Shown in pieces: positions 55,407-64,000 of a stretch of 64,000 nt of DNA. Source of the stretch: Pseudomonas sp. FP2335 (GTDB lineage Bacteria > Pseudomonadota > Gammaproteobacteria > Pseudomonadales > Pseudomonadaceae). Position numbers and translations under genes: made by a program. Location of the stretch: NCBI RefSeq assembly GCF_030687535.1, contig NZ_CP117437.1, positions 1,385,501-1,449,500 on the forward strand. Direction: 5' to 3'. Positions within the stretch are counted from its first letter, which is position 1, and each line of letters begins with the position of its first letter. The notes beneath the pieces are model-generated. The model was given only the letters and a program-made list of their open reading frames with translations. It searched no databases and was not told where the DNA came from.

Positions 55407-55808
55407 TCAGTGGGCCGCGGCGTCAACGCGCAAGCGCAGGGGTTGCGGGTCCTGGCCGTTGAGCTGCACAGAGTGCCGTTCGGTGGTGATAAACATTAGC
55501 TTGCCATCCACTTCGATGCGAGCGCTGACCGAATAACTGTGGCCAGGCTTGACCTGTGCTGGGTCGTAGCTCAGGTGAAACGCCAGGGGCACCTGACCTT
55601 TGACCGGGCCTTTCTGCTCCGCCAGCGTCACGGCTGGCGCGTCGGCCAGGGACACGTCTTGCAGGCTGACACTCAAGATGGCGGTGGGCGGCAGGGCGAT
55701 GCGTTGCAGGTAGAACACTTCGCCATCGAGGCTGGCCTTGGGGGCGGGCGTCATGGATTGGCAGGCTCCGAGCAGGGCGGTGAGGCCGAGGAGGATGATC
55801 TTTTTCAT
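55407..55808 (-). CDS. YbaY-like lipoprotein
   Basis: A 133-aa lipoprotein with lipobox L-G-A-C (C16). The mature part shows the YbaY-type beta pattern: G-E-V-F-Y-L-Q-R-I-A-L-P-P, V-S-L-Q-D-V-S-L-A-D-A-P and P-V-K-G-Q-V-P. The family is often labelled type III pilotin-like, without proof of that role here. AAGGAG is 8 bases before the ATG at 55808. plsB is encoded on the same strand 51 bp upstream. Confidence 0.83.
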   Translation of the reverse strand: MKKIILLGLTALLGACQSMTPAPKASLDGEVFYLQRIALPPTAILSVSLQDVSLADAPAVTLAEQKGPVKGQVPLAFHLSYDPAQVKPGHSYSVSARIEVDGKLMFITTERHSVQLNGQDPQPLRLRVDAAAH

Positions 55809-55859
55809 GGTGTTGCTCCTTGTCAACGGCGCCGGAAACCGCCCGGCGCCTTATTCAAT

Positions 55860-58379
55860 CTAGCGGCTTTCTTCAGGCGTGGGGGCGTCAGGTTCGAGCG
55901 GCGTTTGCGCCGCGCCATCGACGCGATGCAGTGCGACCTGGCGGATCGACAGGCGAATTTCCGCCGGCAACACGCGCTTGGCCGCGCCTTCGGCCAGTTC
56001 GCCGAGCAGGTCGTGGTAGCTCAGCTTGCCGGCTTCATCGCGGCGCAGCACATCTTGCTCCAGCAACGTCTGAATAAAATGTCGGAAAAGGCTCTTGTCG
56101 AAGAACTCCGGTGCGTTGAGACCATGCAGGATCGACAGGCGCTGGGCCATCACCGTGCACAGGTCCTCCAACTCCTCGGCGCTGATGCTGTTCTGGCCGC
56201 TGTTGAGCAGCAGCGAGATCGCCATGTAGAAGCGTTGCAGGGTCTGGGCGATGCTCTTGGACAATAGCGTCAGCAGCACGAAGTGCGTTGAACTCGGGGC
56301 CGGGCGCAGGTACACGTTGTTCTCGAAGCGCAGCAGGCCTTGCTCGACGAAGGCTTCCAGCCACTGGTCGACCACGCTGTCCAGCTCATCCAGCGACCAG
56401 CGGATAAACAGCTCCGATTGCAGGTACGGGTACAGCGCGTGGGTGTAGCGCAGGATCTGTTCGCGGCTCATCCGCGAGCTGCTCTGGAAAAAACTGGCGA
56501 GCAATGCCGGGAGGGCAAAGATGTGCAGCACGTTGTTGCGGTAGTAGGTCATCAGGACAGCGTTTTGCTCGCCCAGGTACACAATCTTACCGAGGGCGTC
56601 GCTCTGTTCCGACAGCAGATCCATGTCCTTGACGTGCTTGATCAGCGCCAGGCCATCGCCTTCGGGCAACGTGGTGTGGGGCGAGTAGGGCACGCGGCGC
56701 AGTAGCGCCAGGTACAGGTCCAACTGGCGTGCCATGGCCTGTTCATCCAGGGCCAGGCGTGTGGTTGAGAGCAACGCCAGGGCCACCAGGTTGACCGGGT
56801 TGACCGCAGCGGCTTCGTTGAGGTGGCGGGCCACCCGCTCGCCGAGGCGGTTGGTGGTTTCGTTGAGCCATGCCGGTTTGTAGTTCGGGCCCAGCTCCTG
56901 GGCGCGCCAGTCCGGTTGCTCGGCGTCGAGGAACTCCGCCAGTTTGATCGGCTCGCCGAAGTTGACCGCGACTTGGCCAAAGCGCTGCTTGAGCGCGCCG
57001 ACCACTTTGAAAATATCGAAGATCGACTCTTTCTTCTTGCTCGCGCCGCGCAACTCACCGAGATAGGTCCGGCCTTCGAGCACGCGCTCATAGCCGATGT
57101 ACACCGGCACGAAGACGATGGGCATGCGCGAAGAGCGCAGGAAGCTGCGCAGGGTGATTGCCAGCATGCCGGTCTTTGGCTGCAGCATGCGCCCGGTACG
57201 CGAGCGGCCGCCTTCGACGAAGTACTCCACCGGGAAGCCTTTGGTGAACAGGGTATGCAGGTATTCGTTGAACACCGAGGTGTACAGCGGGTTGCCCTTG
57301 AAGGTGCGGCGCATGAAAAACGCACCGCCACGGCGCAGCAGGCTGCCGATCACCGGCATGTTCAGGTTGATCCCGGCGGCGATGTGCGGCGGGGTCAGGC
57401 CATTCTTGAACAGCAGGTAGGAGAGCAGCAGGTAGTCGATGTGGCTGCGGTGGCACGGTACGTAGATCACCTCGTAGCCCTGGGCAACCTTTTGCACGCC
57501 TTCGATGTTGTTGACCTTGATGCCGTCGTAGATCTTGTTCCAGAACCAGCTCAGCACCACTTCGAGGAAGCGGATCGCGGTGTAGGTGTAGTCCGACGCG
57601 ATCTCGTTGCCGTAGCGCAGGGCCAGGGCCTTGGCTTTGTCCGGGGCGATTTTTTCGCGTTCGGCCTCGTCCGCAATGGCTTGGCGCACCAGCGGCATAT
57701 TGACCAGGCCTTTGACCAGGTTGCGTCGGTGGGACAGGTCGGGGCCGATCACGGCGGTCTTCAGGTTGCGAAAGTGCACCCGCAGGATCCGTTGGGCCAT
57801 GCGGACGGTGCGTTCGTGGCCTTTATTGTGCTCGATCAACTCACGCAGGTTGATAGGCGCGGAGAATTGCACACGGGTCTTGCGACCGAGGATCAGGATG
57901 CTCAGCAACCGGCGCAGGCGGCCGGTGACCGCCCAGCTGTCGGCGAACAGCAGTTTCCACGGGCTGGACTCGCTTTCCGGCGACTGGCCCCAGAACACGC
58001 TGACCGGAATGATTTGTGCATTCTCTTCGGCGTGCTCGCTGAGGGTGTTGACCAGTCGGGTCAGGGTCGGCGGCGCGCCGCGCTTGTCCTGGCGGCCGAG
58101 CCAGTCCGGCTCGGGCGTGAGGTAGAAGAACGCCGCCGGCTCCATCAACGGGCCCACCGATACCGGCAGCACCGGGCGCGGCAGGCCGGCCTTGGTGCAC
58201 TCGGCATCGACCACGGCCAATTCGGTGAGGGAGGGCGATTGCAGGACGTAGAACACCGGCCGACTGCGGTCGAGGTTAAGGGTAAGGGACGACTGGTTGA
58301 TCGTCTCCGAGCGAACCCAGAGGTACAACAGTCGGCGCAAGGTGCCAAACACCAGACGGCGGAACGGGGAGCGGGTCAT
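55860..58379 (-). CDS. plsB: Glycerol-3-phosphate acyltransferase PlsB
   Basis: PlsB adds the first acyl chain to glycerol-3-phosphate in phospholipid synthesis, at the inner membrane. The 839-aa protein has the catalytic HX4D (H-R-S-H-I-D-Y, about residue 310), G-A-F-F-M-R-R and V-E-G-G-R-S-R-T-G, the four conserved acyltransferase blocks in order. The length is slightly above E. coli PlsB (807). The ATG at 58379 leads into a basic amphipathic start. It is divergent from the cold-shock gene. A long antisense frame across it is a shadow. Confidence 0.95.
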   Translation of the reverse strand: MTRSPFRRLVFGTLRRLLYLWVRSETINQSSLTLNLDRSRPVFYVLQSPSLTELAVVDAECTKAGLPRPVLPVSVGPLMEPAAFFYLTPEPDWLGRQDKRGAPPTLTRLVNTLSEHAEENAQIIPVSVFWGQSPESESSPWKLLFADSWAVTGRLRRLLSILILGRKTRVQFSAPINLRELIEHNKGHERTVRMAQRILRVHFRNLKTAVIGPDLSHRRNLVKGLVNMPLVRQAIADEAEREKIAPDKAKALALRYGNEIASDYTYTAIRFLEVVLSWFWNKIYDGIKVNNIEGVQKVAQGYEVIYVPCHRSHIDYLLLSYLLFKNGLTPPHIAAGINLNMPVIGSLLRRGGAFFMRRTFKGNPLYTSVFNEYLHTLFTKGFPVEYFVEGGRSRTGRMLQPKTGMLAITLRSFLRSSRMPIVFVPVYIGYERVLEGRTYLGELRGASKKKESIFDIFKVVGALKQRFGQVAVNFGEPIKLAEFLDAEQPDWRAQELGPNYKPAWLNETTNRLGERVARHLNEAAAVNPVNLVALALLSTTRLALDEQAMARQLDLYLALLRRVPYSPHTTLPEGDGLALIKHVKDMDLLSEQSDALGKIVYLGEQNAVLMTYYRNNVLHIFALPALLASFFQSSSRMSREQILRYTHALYPYLQSELFIRWSLDELDSVVDQWLEAFVEQGLLRFENNVYLRPAPSSTHFVLLTLLSKSIAQTLQRFYMAISLLLNSGQNSISAEELEDLCTVMAQRLSILHGLNAPEFFDKSLFRHFIQTLLEQDVLRRDEAGKLSYHDLLGELAEGAAKRVLPAEIRLSIRQVALHRVDGAAQTPLEPDAPTPEESR

Positions 58380-58479
58380 AGGCGTGCTGCTTCAAGTGGG
58401 AAAAACCGAGCAGGTGCTCGGGCGGGTAGTGTGCCGTATTCGCCGAAAATCGGCAAAAAAGCCGCGAAGTAAACTTGAG

Positions 58480-58507
58480 TTGATGGTTTTTGAACCTGTC
58501 TTATACT
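58480..58507 (+). promoter_or_regulatory. Sigma-70 promoter of the cold-shock gene
   Basis: TTGATG and TATACT are separated by 16 bp; the ATG of the cold-shock gene is 54 bp after the -10 box, giving a short leader of about 45 nt. Confidence 0.6.
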
Positions 58508-58560
58508 CGGCAGTTCAATGCGACCGACTCAACAATAAAAAGCATATGGGAGGAAGACAG

Positions 58561-58770
58561 ATGACAACGCGCGAAACCGGCAATGTGAAGTGGTTCAACG
58601 ATGCAAAGGGTTACGGGTTTATTCAGCGGGATGATGGCAAGGATGTGTTTGTGCACTACCGCGCCATTCGCGGTGAAGGCCATCGTTCGTTGGCCGAGGG
58701 CCAGCAGGTGGAATACGCCGTGGTGACCGGCGAGAAGGGCTTGCAGGCGGAGGATGTGGTGGGCCTGTAA
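58561..58770 (+). CDS. Cold-shock-domain protein
   Basis: A 69-aa OB-fold protein that binds single-stranded RNA or DNA. It has G-N-V-K-W-F-N, RNP1 (K-G-Y-G-F-I) and a RNP2 variant (D-V-F-V-H-Y, where F is the more common last residue). GGGAGGAAG precedes the ATG at 58561. The short leader lacks the long 5' region of strongly cold-induced cspA genes, so it may be a constitutive or growth-phase paralogue. A REPIN follows. Confidence 0.92.
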   Translation: MTTRETGNVKWFNDAKGYGFIQRDDGKDVFVHYRAIRGEGHRSLAEGQQVEYAVVTGEKGLQAEDVVGL

Positions 58771-58799
58771 CCTGATTTTTGTTACATCGCTGAACCCAT

Positions 58800-58887
58800 G
58801 TGGGAGCGGGCTTGCTCGCGAAAGCGGTGTGTCAGTCACAAGAGATGTTGACTGATCCACCGCTTTCGCGAGCAAGCCCGCTCCCAC
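58800..58887. repeat. REPIN after the cold-shock gene
   Basis: Inverted GTGGGAGCGGGCTTGC arms with a 44-nt spacer including TTGACTGATCCACC. It separates convergent genes and may act as a terminator. Confidence 0.92.
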
Positions 58888-58914
58888 ATTTGATTGGGTT
58901 CACAATTCGGCTTT

Positions 58915-59292
58915 CTATGCAGTTTTCCAGGTGATCTGTTCTTCACCGTCCGCGCTGATACGAATCCAGGTGTCGGCGCTTTCTTCGCCTTCTTCCTCAA
59001 CCCACGTACCCGGTGCGCAACGCACTTCGACGTTCAGCGCAGCAAATGCAGCGCGGGCGCAGGCGATGTCGTCGTCCCACGGGGTCTGGTCGCTTTCCAG
59101 GTACAGGCTGTTCCATTTGCCTACAGCCTTCGGCAGCCAGGTGACAGGCACGTTACCGGCCTTGCACTTGTAGGTCTGGCCTTTCTGGACCCAGTCGGTG
59201 CACGGGCCCAGGGCGGCGCCCAGCCAGGCGGCGATAGCCTTGTAGTCGACGTCGGCGTCCTTCAGGTAAATCTCGATATCGGGTTGGCGCAT
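58915..59292 (-). CDS. Conserved hypothetical protein (125 aa)
   Basis: A soluble, acidic 125-aa protein without signal peptide, starting M-R-Q-P-D-I-E-I-Y and containing two central Cys (C31, C43) and a W-rich middle (W-L-P-K, W-N-S-L-Y-L, W-D-D-D). The gene starts at 59292 after GAGGAAC. No family function is known to me. The same spot between the csp and rlmA genes holds a small gene in P. aeruginosa as I recall, so it is probably core. Confidence 0.8.
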   Translation of the reverse strand: MRQPDIEIYLKDADVDYKAIAAWLGAALGPCTDWVQKGQTYKCKAGNVPVTWLPKAVGKWNSLYLESDQTPWDDDIACARAAFAALNVEVRCAPGTWVEEEGEESADTWIRISADGEEQITWKTA

Positions 59293-59341
59293 GGATGTTC
59301 CTCGTTGCGGGATTTAAAAAATCCATTCGCGGAAAAGTCGG

Positions 59342-60151
59342 TTATTGAAGCACGAAATAGTCGTAGCGCATCGACACGGTGACGATCAGCGGCTCGGCGG
59401 CCTCGATCACGTCGCTGCGGCGTTCGGCACTGGCGCGCCAGCCATGGGGTGTCATGGCCAGCAGGTTGGCGCGGTCCTGGGGTTGCGCCAGGCTCAGCGT
59501 GAACTCGAGGGTTTCGCTGTGCGCCAGGCTCATGCCTTCCGGCACCAGGGCCAGGTGTTTGTCGTCGGTGTACTCACGCACCTCGTCGTAAAGGCGCTCG
59601 CGCAGTTCCATCAGGTGACCGCTGGTCGGGCCGACTTTCATCAAACCGCCGCCGGGGCTCAGCAGGCGCTTGGCCTCTTCCCAGTCCAGCGGGCTGAATA
59701 CGCTGGCGAGGAATTGGCAACTGCCTGACGCCAAGGGCACGCGGGCCATGCTGGCGATCAACCAGGTCAGCGCCGGGTTGCGTTTGCACGCACGCTTGAC
59801 CGCTTCCTTGGATATGTCCAGCGCATAGCCGTCGGCGCGGGGCAGGGCGTCGGCGATTTGCGCGGTGTAGTAACCCTCGCCGCAGCCGATGTCCACCCAG
59901 CGCGCCGGGGCGCGCTCAGCGGCCAGTTCGGCCAGGCGCCTGGCGACCGGCGCGTAATGGCCGGCGTTGAGGAAGTCGCGGCGCGCCTCGACCATGGCGA
60001 GGTTATCGCCCGGGTCGCGGCTGTTTTTGTGCTGCACCGGCAACAGGTTCAGGTAACCCTGGCGTGCGCGGTCGAAACGGTGCCCGGCGGGGCATGCGAC
60101 GCCATTGTCGACCGCGTTGAGCGGCGCACTGCAAATGGGGCAGGCCAGCAT
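59342..60151 (-). CDS. rlmA: RlmA-like 23S rRNA guanine-N1 methyltransferase
   Basis: RlmA methylates G745 of 23S rRNA in Gram-negatives. The 269-aa protein has an N-terminal zinc site (C4, C7, C20, H24 in C-P-I-C and C-P-A-G-H), then the SAM fold with V-D-I-G-C-G-E-G-Y-Y. It starts at 60151, overlapping the dapE stop in a TGATG, so the two are translationally coupled. The reading frame extends upstream only as an overlap with dapE. Confidence 0.9.
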   Translation of the reverse strand: MLACPICSAPLNAVDNGVACPAGHRFDRARQGYLNLLPVQHKNSRDPGDNLAMVEARRDFLNAGHYAPVARRLAELAAERAPARWVDIGCGEGYYTAQIADALPRADGYALDISKEAVKRACKRNPALTWLIASMARVPLASGSCQFLASVFSPLDWEEAKRLLSPGGGLMKVGPTSGHLMELRERLYDEVREYTDDKHLALVPEGMSLAHSETLEFTLSLAQPQDRANLLAMTPHGWRASAERRSDVIEAAEPLIVTVSMRYDYFVLQ

Positions 60152-61302
60152 CAGGCGAGCAACTTGATCAGGGTCTGGTAGTAGATTTCGGTCAGCACGT
60201 CGAGGTCGCTGGCCAGAATGCGCTCGTTGACCTGGTGGATCGTCGCGTTGACCGGGCCCAGTTCGACCACCTGGGTACCGAGGGTGGCGATGAAACGCCC
60301 ATCGGAGGTGCCACCGCTGGTGGACGCCTGGGTCGCACGCCCGGTGATCGCCTTGATGCTCGCGGATACCGCATCCAGCAGCGCGCCCGGCTCGGTGAGG
60401 AACGGCAGGCCCGACAGCGCCCACTCCACGTGCCAGTCCAGGCCATGCTTGTCGAGAATCTGCGCGACCCGCTGCTGCAGACCTTCGACGGTGGATTCGG
60501 TGGAGAAGCGGAAGTTGAACACCGCCGTCAGGTCGCCCGGGATCACGTTGGTCGCGCCGGTGCCGGAATTCAGGTTGGAAATCTGGAAGCTGGTCGGCGG
60601 GAAGAAGGTGTTGCCGTCGTCCCAATGCTCGGCGGCCAGTTCAGCCAGGGCCGGAGCGGCCAGGTGGATCGGGTTCTTCGCCAGGTGTGGGTAGGCCACG
60701 TGGCCTTGTACGCCGCGCACGGTCAGGGTGGCGCCGAGGGAGCCGCGACGGCCGTTCTTGACCACGTCACCCACCAGCGTTGTGCTCGACGGTTCGCCGA
60801 CGATGCACCAGTCCAGGCGTTCCTTGCGTGCGGCCAGGCGTTCGATCACGGCCTTGGTGCCGTGGTGCGCCGGGCCTTCTTCATCGCTGGTGATCAGGAA
60901 GGCGACCGAGCCCTTGTGGTCCGGGTAGTCGGCGACAAAACGCTCGGACGCGACGAGCATCGCGGCCAGGCTGCCTTTCATGTCCGCTGCGCCACGGCCG
61001 CAGAGCATGCCGTTGTCATCGATCAGCGCGTCGAACGGGTCGTTCTGCCAGGCCTGCACCGGGCCGGTCGGCACCACGTCGGTGTGACCGGCAAAGCACA
61101 GCACCGGGCCATCGTGCTTGCCATGGGTGGCCCAGAAGTTGTCCACGTCTTCAATACGCATCGGCTCAAGCGCAAAACCGGCGTCGCCCAGGCGCTGCAT
61201 CATCAGCTTCTGGCAATCGGCGTCGATCGGCGTCACAGAGGGGCGACGGATCAGGTCGATGGCAAGTTGAAGGGTCGGCGAAAGGTCGGCATGGGCCGTC
61301 AT
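60151..61302 (-). CDS. dapE: Succinyl-diaminopimelate desuccinylase DapE
   Basis: DapE cleaves N-succinyl-LL-diaminopimelate in the lysine and peptidoglycan pathway. The 383-aa protein is an M20 metallopeptidase: F-A-G-H-T-D-V-V-P holds a zinc ligand, G-R-G-A-A-D-M-K-G the bridging Asp, S-D-E-E-G-P the catalytic Glu. The ATG at 61302 gives the usual N-terminus; a longer frame upstream enters a REPIN. The rlmA gene follows with overlap. Confidence 0.96.
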   Translation of the reverse strand: MTAHADLSPTLQLAIDLIRRPSVTPIDADCQKLMMQRLGDAGFALEPMRIEDVDNFWATHGKHDGPVLCFAGHTDVVPTGPVQAWQNDPFDALIDDNGMLCGRGAADMKGSLAAMLVASERFVADYPDHKGSVAFLITSDEEGPAHHGTKAVIERLAARKERLDWCIVGEPSSTTLVGDVVKNGRRGSLGATLTVRGVQGHVAYPHLAKNPIHLAAPALAELAAEHWDDGNTFFPPTSFQISNLNSGTGATNVIPGDLTAVFNFRFSTESTVEGLQQRVAQILDKHGLDWHVEWALSGLPFLTEPGALLDAVSASIKAITGRATQASTSGGTSDGRFIATLGTQVVELGPVNATIHQVNERILASDLDVLTEIYYQTLIKLLA

Positions 61303-61377
61303 GGGAAAACTCCGGGAAGCGTGTTGTGGGCGCAGGACGAATGTGGAATACAGAGCTCGGGGCGACGCAGAGCCAAT

Positions 61378-61462
61378 GTGGGAGCTGGCTTGCCAGCGAT
61401 AGTATCGCCGCGGTGTGCCAGCCAGACCGCGGCGTCTGCATCGCAGGCAAGCCAGCTCCCAC
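61378..61462. repeat. REPIN of the GTGGGAGCTGGC class
   Basis: GTGGGAGCTGGCTTGCCAGC opens the left arm; the right arm ends GCAAGCCAGCTCCCAC. The spacer holds GCCGCGGTGTGCCAGCCAGA, and CGCGGC repeats. It belongs to the third REP class in this window, also seen at 49036-49058. Confidence 0.88.
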
Positions 61463-61513
61463 ACAGAGCAAAGGCAGGGCCAAGACTCATAAAATGGCCG
61501 TTATCTTATAGCA

Positions 61514-61538
61514 AAACGGCGGCCAGAGGCCGCCGTTT
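61514..61538 (-). terminator. Terminator of the ndvB-like gene
   Basis: AAACGGCGGCC and GGCCGCCGTTT form an 11-bp stem with an AGA loop, 18 bp after the stop; on the minus strand the second arm runs into T's. Confidence 0.85.
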
Positions 61539-61556
61539 AGTGCATTGCGCAAGTTT

Positions 61557-64000
61557 TTACGCAGCTGGCGCGGGCTCCACGGCTGCCGAAGGTTTCGGCA
61601 ACGACGACAGGAACGCCATGATCAGCGCCGCCACGTACGGCAGCGACTGTACCAGCAGCATCACCACCCAGAAGCGCATGTCATTGCTCGGCAGGCCTTG
61701 CACCAGATAGATCCCCAGTGCGGCACCCCACAACAGCAGCATGATGAACATTTCTTCGCGGGCTTCGGAAATCGCTACCCAGAAGCCGTGGTTATCCGCG
61801 TTTTTCGGTGTACGAAAGAACGGAATACTGCTGGTGAAGAAGCCATACAGCACCGCCTTGGCGATGGTGTGGGACAACGCCAGGCCGGCCAATGCTGCGC
61901 AGAACGCGTCCTTGAGGTTCACGCCTACGGCACGGCGGTACAGGAAGATGATCTTGCCCACCTTGAACACGAACAGCGCCAACGGCGGAATCGCGAAAAT
62001 CAGCAGCGGCGGGTCGACCCGCGTCGGCACGATGATCATCGCCGCCGACCACAACAGCGCGCCGACGGTGAAGAAGATGTTCATGCCGTCCGCCACCCAC
62101 GGCAACCAGCCCGCGAGGAAGTGGTAACGCTGGCCACGGGTCAGCTCGGTGCCCTTGCCACGCAAGAGGCTTGCGGTGTGGCGCTTGATGATCTGGATTG
62201 CACCATAGGCCCAGCGGAAACGCTGTTTCTTGAAGTCGATAAAGGTATCCGGCATCAAGCCCTTGCCGTAGCTGTCGTGGTAATACGCTGCCGACAGGCC
62301 TTTCTCGAACACCCGTAGGCCGAGTTCGGCATCTTCACAAATGCACCAGTCGGCCCAGCCGAGTTCTTCGAGCACCGAGCGACGGGTCATGGTCATGGTG
62401 CCGTGCTGGATGATCGCGTCACGGTCGTTGCGGGTGACCATGCCGATATGGAAGAAGCCCTTGTATTCCGCGTAGCAGAGCTTCTTGAAGGTGCTTTCGT
62501 TCTGGTCGCGGTAATCCTGCGGCGACTGCACCACCGCGATTTTCGGGTCGGCGAAGTGCGGCACCATGTGCTTGAGCCAGTTCGGCGATACGCAGTAATC
62601 GGAGTCGATCACCGCGATCACTTCGGCATCCTTGGCGGTGTGCGGGATCAAGTAGTTCAACGCGCCACCCTTGAAACCGGCCAGGGGCGCGACGTGGAAG
62701 AACTTGAAGCGCGGGCCGAGGGTTTCGCAGTAGTCGCGCACCGGCTCCCAGACGGCCGGGTCCTTGGTGTTGTTGTCGATGATCAGGACTTCGTAGTCCG
62801 GGTAATCGAGGGCGGCCAGGGCGTCGAGGGTCTGTTTGACCATCTCCGGCGGCTCGTTGTAGCAGGGCACGTGGATCGACACTTTCGGGCGGTAGTCCGA
62901 ATCCCCTTCAACCGGCAGGAATTCACGCCGGCGCTTGTGGGTCCACACCGCTTCCGCCAGTTCGTGGGCCTCGGTCAGCAACACGATAAACACGCCCAGC
63001 GCGCCAAGGGCCAGGAGAATGCCAACGGTGACACTGAACCAGGTGCTGTATTGCTGGCTGTAGTCGTAACCGATCCACACCAGCACCGAACCGCACAGGA
63101 ACGCGATAAAGGTCAGGAAGGTCCGACCCCGCTGGCGCAGCGCCGAGCCGTCGATCATCAGCAGGGTCAGGGACAGCAGCGCGAGCACCACCGAACCGAT
63201 GGCGAGTACGCGCCACTGCGGGATCGCGACGACCGGGCCTTCAAAGTTGAATTTCTGCTGGCGCGCGCCGTTGAATACGCCCCAGTAAGCACCGGCCGAG
63301 CCTTCGTCGCTGACTTTCCACGGCTGATCGAAGGCCTCGATCACGAAGTAGTTGTAGCCCTGGCGGTTCAGCTTATTCACCAGCGTACGCAGGTAAATCG
63401 CCTGGTCGGCCGGCGACGTTTCGTTGCCACCGCGCATGCGCCCGTTACTCGGCCAGCCAACTTCCGACAGCAGCAGCGGCTTTTTCGGGAACAGCTTCTT
63501 CAGATCCTTGGCACGGTCGAGTACGTACTGGCCGGCCTTGTCCATCGGAATGTATTCCCAGAACGGCAGGATGTGCGCGGCGATCAGGTCGACGTGCTTG
63601 GCCAGTTGCGGGTTCTTTTCCCAGATGTCCCATTGCTCGGATGTGGTGACCGGCACTTTGACGGCGGCGCGCACCCGATCCAGCAGCACGATCAGCGCTT
63701 CTGGAGTGATGTCCTTGCGGAACACGGCTTCGTTACCCACCACGACCCGCACCACGCTGCGCGAGCTGTTGGCGATTTCGATGGCGCGCTGGATTTCCCG
63801 TTCGTTGCGTTCAAGGTCGGGGCTGATCCAGATCCCCAGGGTCACCCGCAGGCCGAACTCTTCGGCCAGTTTGGGGATGTCACCCAGGGTGCCGTCCACC
63901 GAGTAGGTACGGATGTTGTCCGTCAGCTTGCTCATGATCTCAAGGTCACGACGCATCTCGTCGTCGCTTGGGAACTGGTTTTTCTGTGGGTACTGGCCTT
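61557..64000 (-). CDS. ndvB: NdvB-like beta-glucan synthase (5' end outside window)
   Basis: The frame is open to the right edge, so the N-terminus is missing; about 814 residues are visible. An N-terminal glycoside-hydrolase-17-like domain (L-L-S-E-V-G-W-P-S-N-G) is followed by two or three membrane helices, and then a family 2 glycosyltransferase with P-C-Y-N-E-P-P-E-M, D-S-D-Y, E-D-A-E-L-G-L and the Q-R-F-R-W motif. More membrane helices close the protein. P. aeruginosa NdvB makes beta-(1,3)-glucans linked to biofilm antibiotic tolerance and also sits beside dapE. With opgD at 9767 the window carries two glucan-related functions. Confidence 0.9.
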   Translation of the reverse strand, partial: GQYPQKNQFPSDDEMRRDLEIMSKLTDNIRTYSVDGTLGDIPKLAEEFGLRVTLGIWISPDLERNEREIQRAIEIANSSRSVVRVVVGNEAVFRKDITPEALIVLLDRVRAAVKVPVTTSEQWDIWEKNPQLAKHVDLIAAHILPFWEYIPMDKAGQYVLDRAKDLKKLFPKKPLLLSEVGWPSNGRMRGGNETSPADQAIYLRTLVNKLNRQGYNYFVIEAFDQPWKVSDEGSAGAYWGVFNGARQQKFNFEGPVVAIPQWRVLAIGSVVLALLSLTLLMIDGSALRQRGRTFLTFIAFLCGSVLVWIGYDYSQQYSTWFSVTVGILLALGALGVFIVLLTEAHELAEAVWTHKRRREFLPVEGDSDYRPKVSIHVPCYNEPPEMVKQTLDALAALDYPDYEVLIIDNNTKDPAVWEPVRDYCETLGPRFKFFHVAPLAGFKGGALNYLIPHTAKDAEVIAVIDSDYCVSPNWLKHMVPHFADPKIAVVQSPQDYRDQNESTFKKLCYAEYKGFFHIGMVTRNDRDAIIQHGTMTMTRRSVLEELGWADWCICEDAELGLRVFEKGLSAAYYHDSYGKGLMPDTFIDFKKQRFRWAYGAIQIIKRHTASLLRGKGTELTRGQRYHFLAGWLPWVADGMNIFFTVGALLWSAAMIIVPTRVDPPLLIFAIPPLALFVFKVGKIIFLYRRAVGVNLKDAFCAALAGLALSHTIAKAVLYGFFTSSIPFFRTPKNADNHGFWVAISEAREEMFIMLLLWGAALGIYLVQGLPSNDMRFWVVMLLVQSLPYVAALIMAFLSSLPKPSAAVEPAPAA

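Noticed and set aside
56823..58472. 549-codon plus-strand frame across plsB
   Set aside because: Antisense to a gene with all four acyltransferase motifs; composition is that of a shadow.

Overview
The window looks like a chromosomal segment of a Pseudomonas from the fluorescens group. The core DNA is GC-rich. It carries a complete wspABCDEFR chemosensory operon, many REP/REPIN palindromes with the core GTGGGAGCGGGCTTGC, and gene orders that I recall from P. aeruginosa: wsp-prfB-lysS-tetR, a/b hydrolase-lptF-ppc-adk-tsaB, rsmJ-mexL-mexJ-mexK, and csp-rlmA-dapE-ndvB. The species call and the synteny come from memory, not from an alignment.

Layout. (1) 1-4,000 is accessory DNA. Two visibly AT-rich convergent genes of unknown function each carry a HEPN-like Rx4H motif. 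A gene-poor stretch follows, then an orphan phage-type DNA adenine methylase directly behind a perfect LexA (SOS) box. (2) 4,330-9,718 holds the potassium transporter kup, an old-yellow-enzyme reductase, and a translationally coupled TetR/DUF418 membrane-protein pair with candidate operators. (3) 9,767-21,912 is one long minus-strand block for polyamine use: a LysR regulator, an aldehyde dehydrogenase, a ydcSTUV-type ABC transporter, patD, a Tat-exported spermidine dehydrogenase (spdH), and the periplasmic glucan gene opgD. (4) 22,080-31,507 holds a DUF533 protein and the seven-gene wsp operon, with nearly every start overlapping the preceding stop. It signals to the diguanylate cyclase WspR. 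(5) 31,508-32,231 is a gene-free composite element. It has about 80-bp inverted terminal arms, an embedded REPIN and a (GCTCTG)16 hexanucleotide array. (6) 32,232-48,000 holds housekeeping genes: prfB with its programmed +1 frameshift, lysS, an HExxxH-type DUF1704 protein, envelope lipoproteins, ppc, adk and tsaB, together with several unknown small proteins. (7) 48,229-55,808 holds rsmJ, the mexL/mexJ/mexK-like RND efflux locus with a perfect operator palindrome, a LysE-type exporter, and two small envelope proteins. (8) 55,860-64,000 holds plsB, a cold-shock protein, rlmA, dapE, and the 3' part of an NdvB-like glucan synthase that runs off the right edge.

Three functional themes stand out. 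Polyamine import is coupled to periplasmic and cytoplasmic oxidation. Surface sensing leads to c-di-GMP. Periplasmic glucans are represented at both ends of the core region (opgD and ndvB). The most likely undescribed content is the HEPN gene pair beside the SOS-controlled methylase, followed by the internally duplicated protein at 47,512-48,132 and the 31.5-32.1 kb composite element. No tRNA, rRNA, CRISPR array, transposase or integrase was seen.
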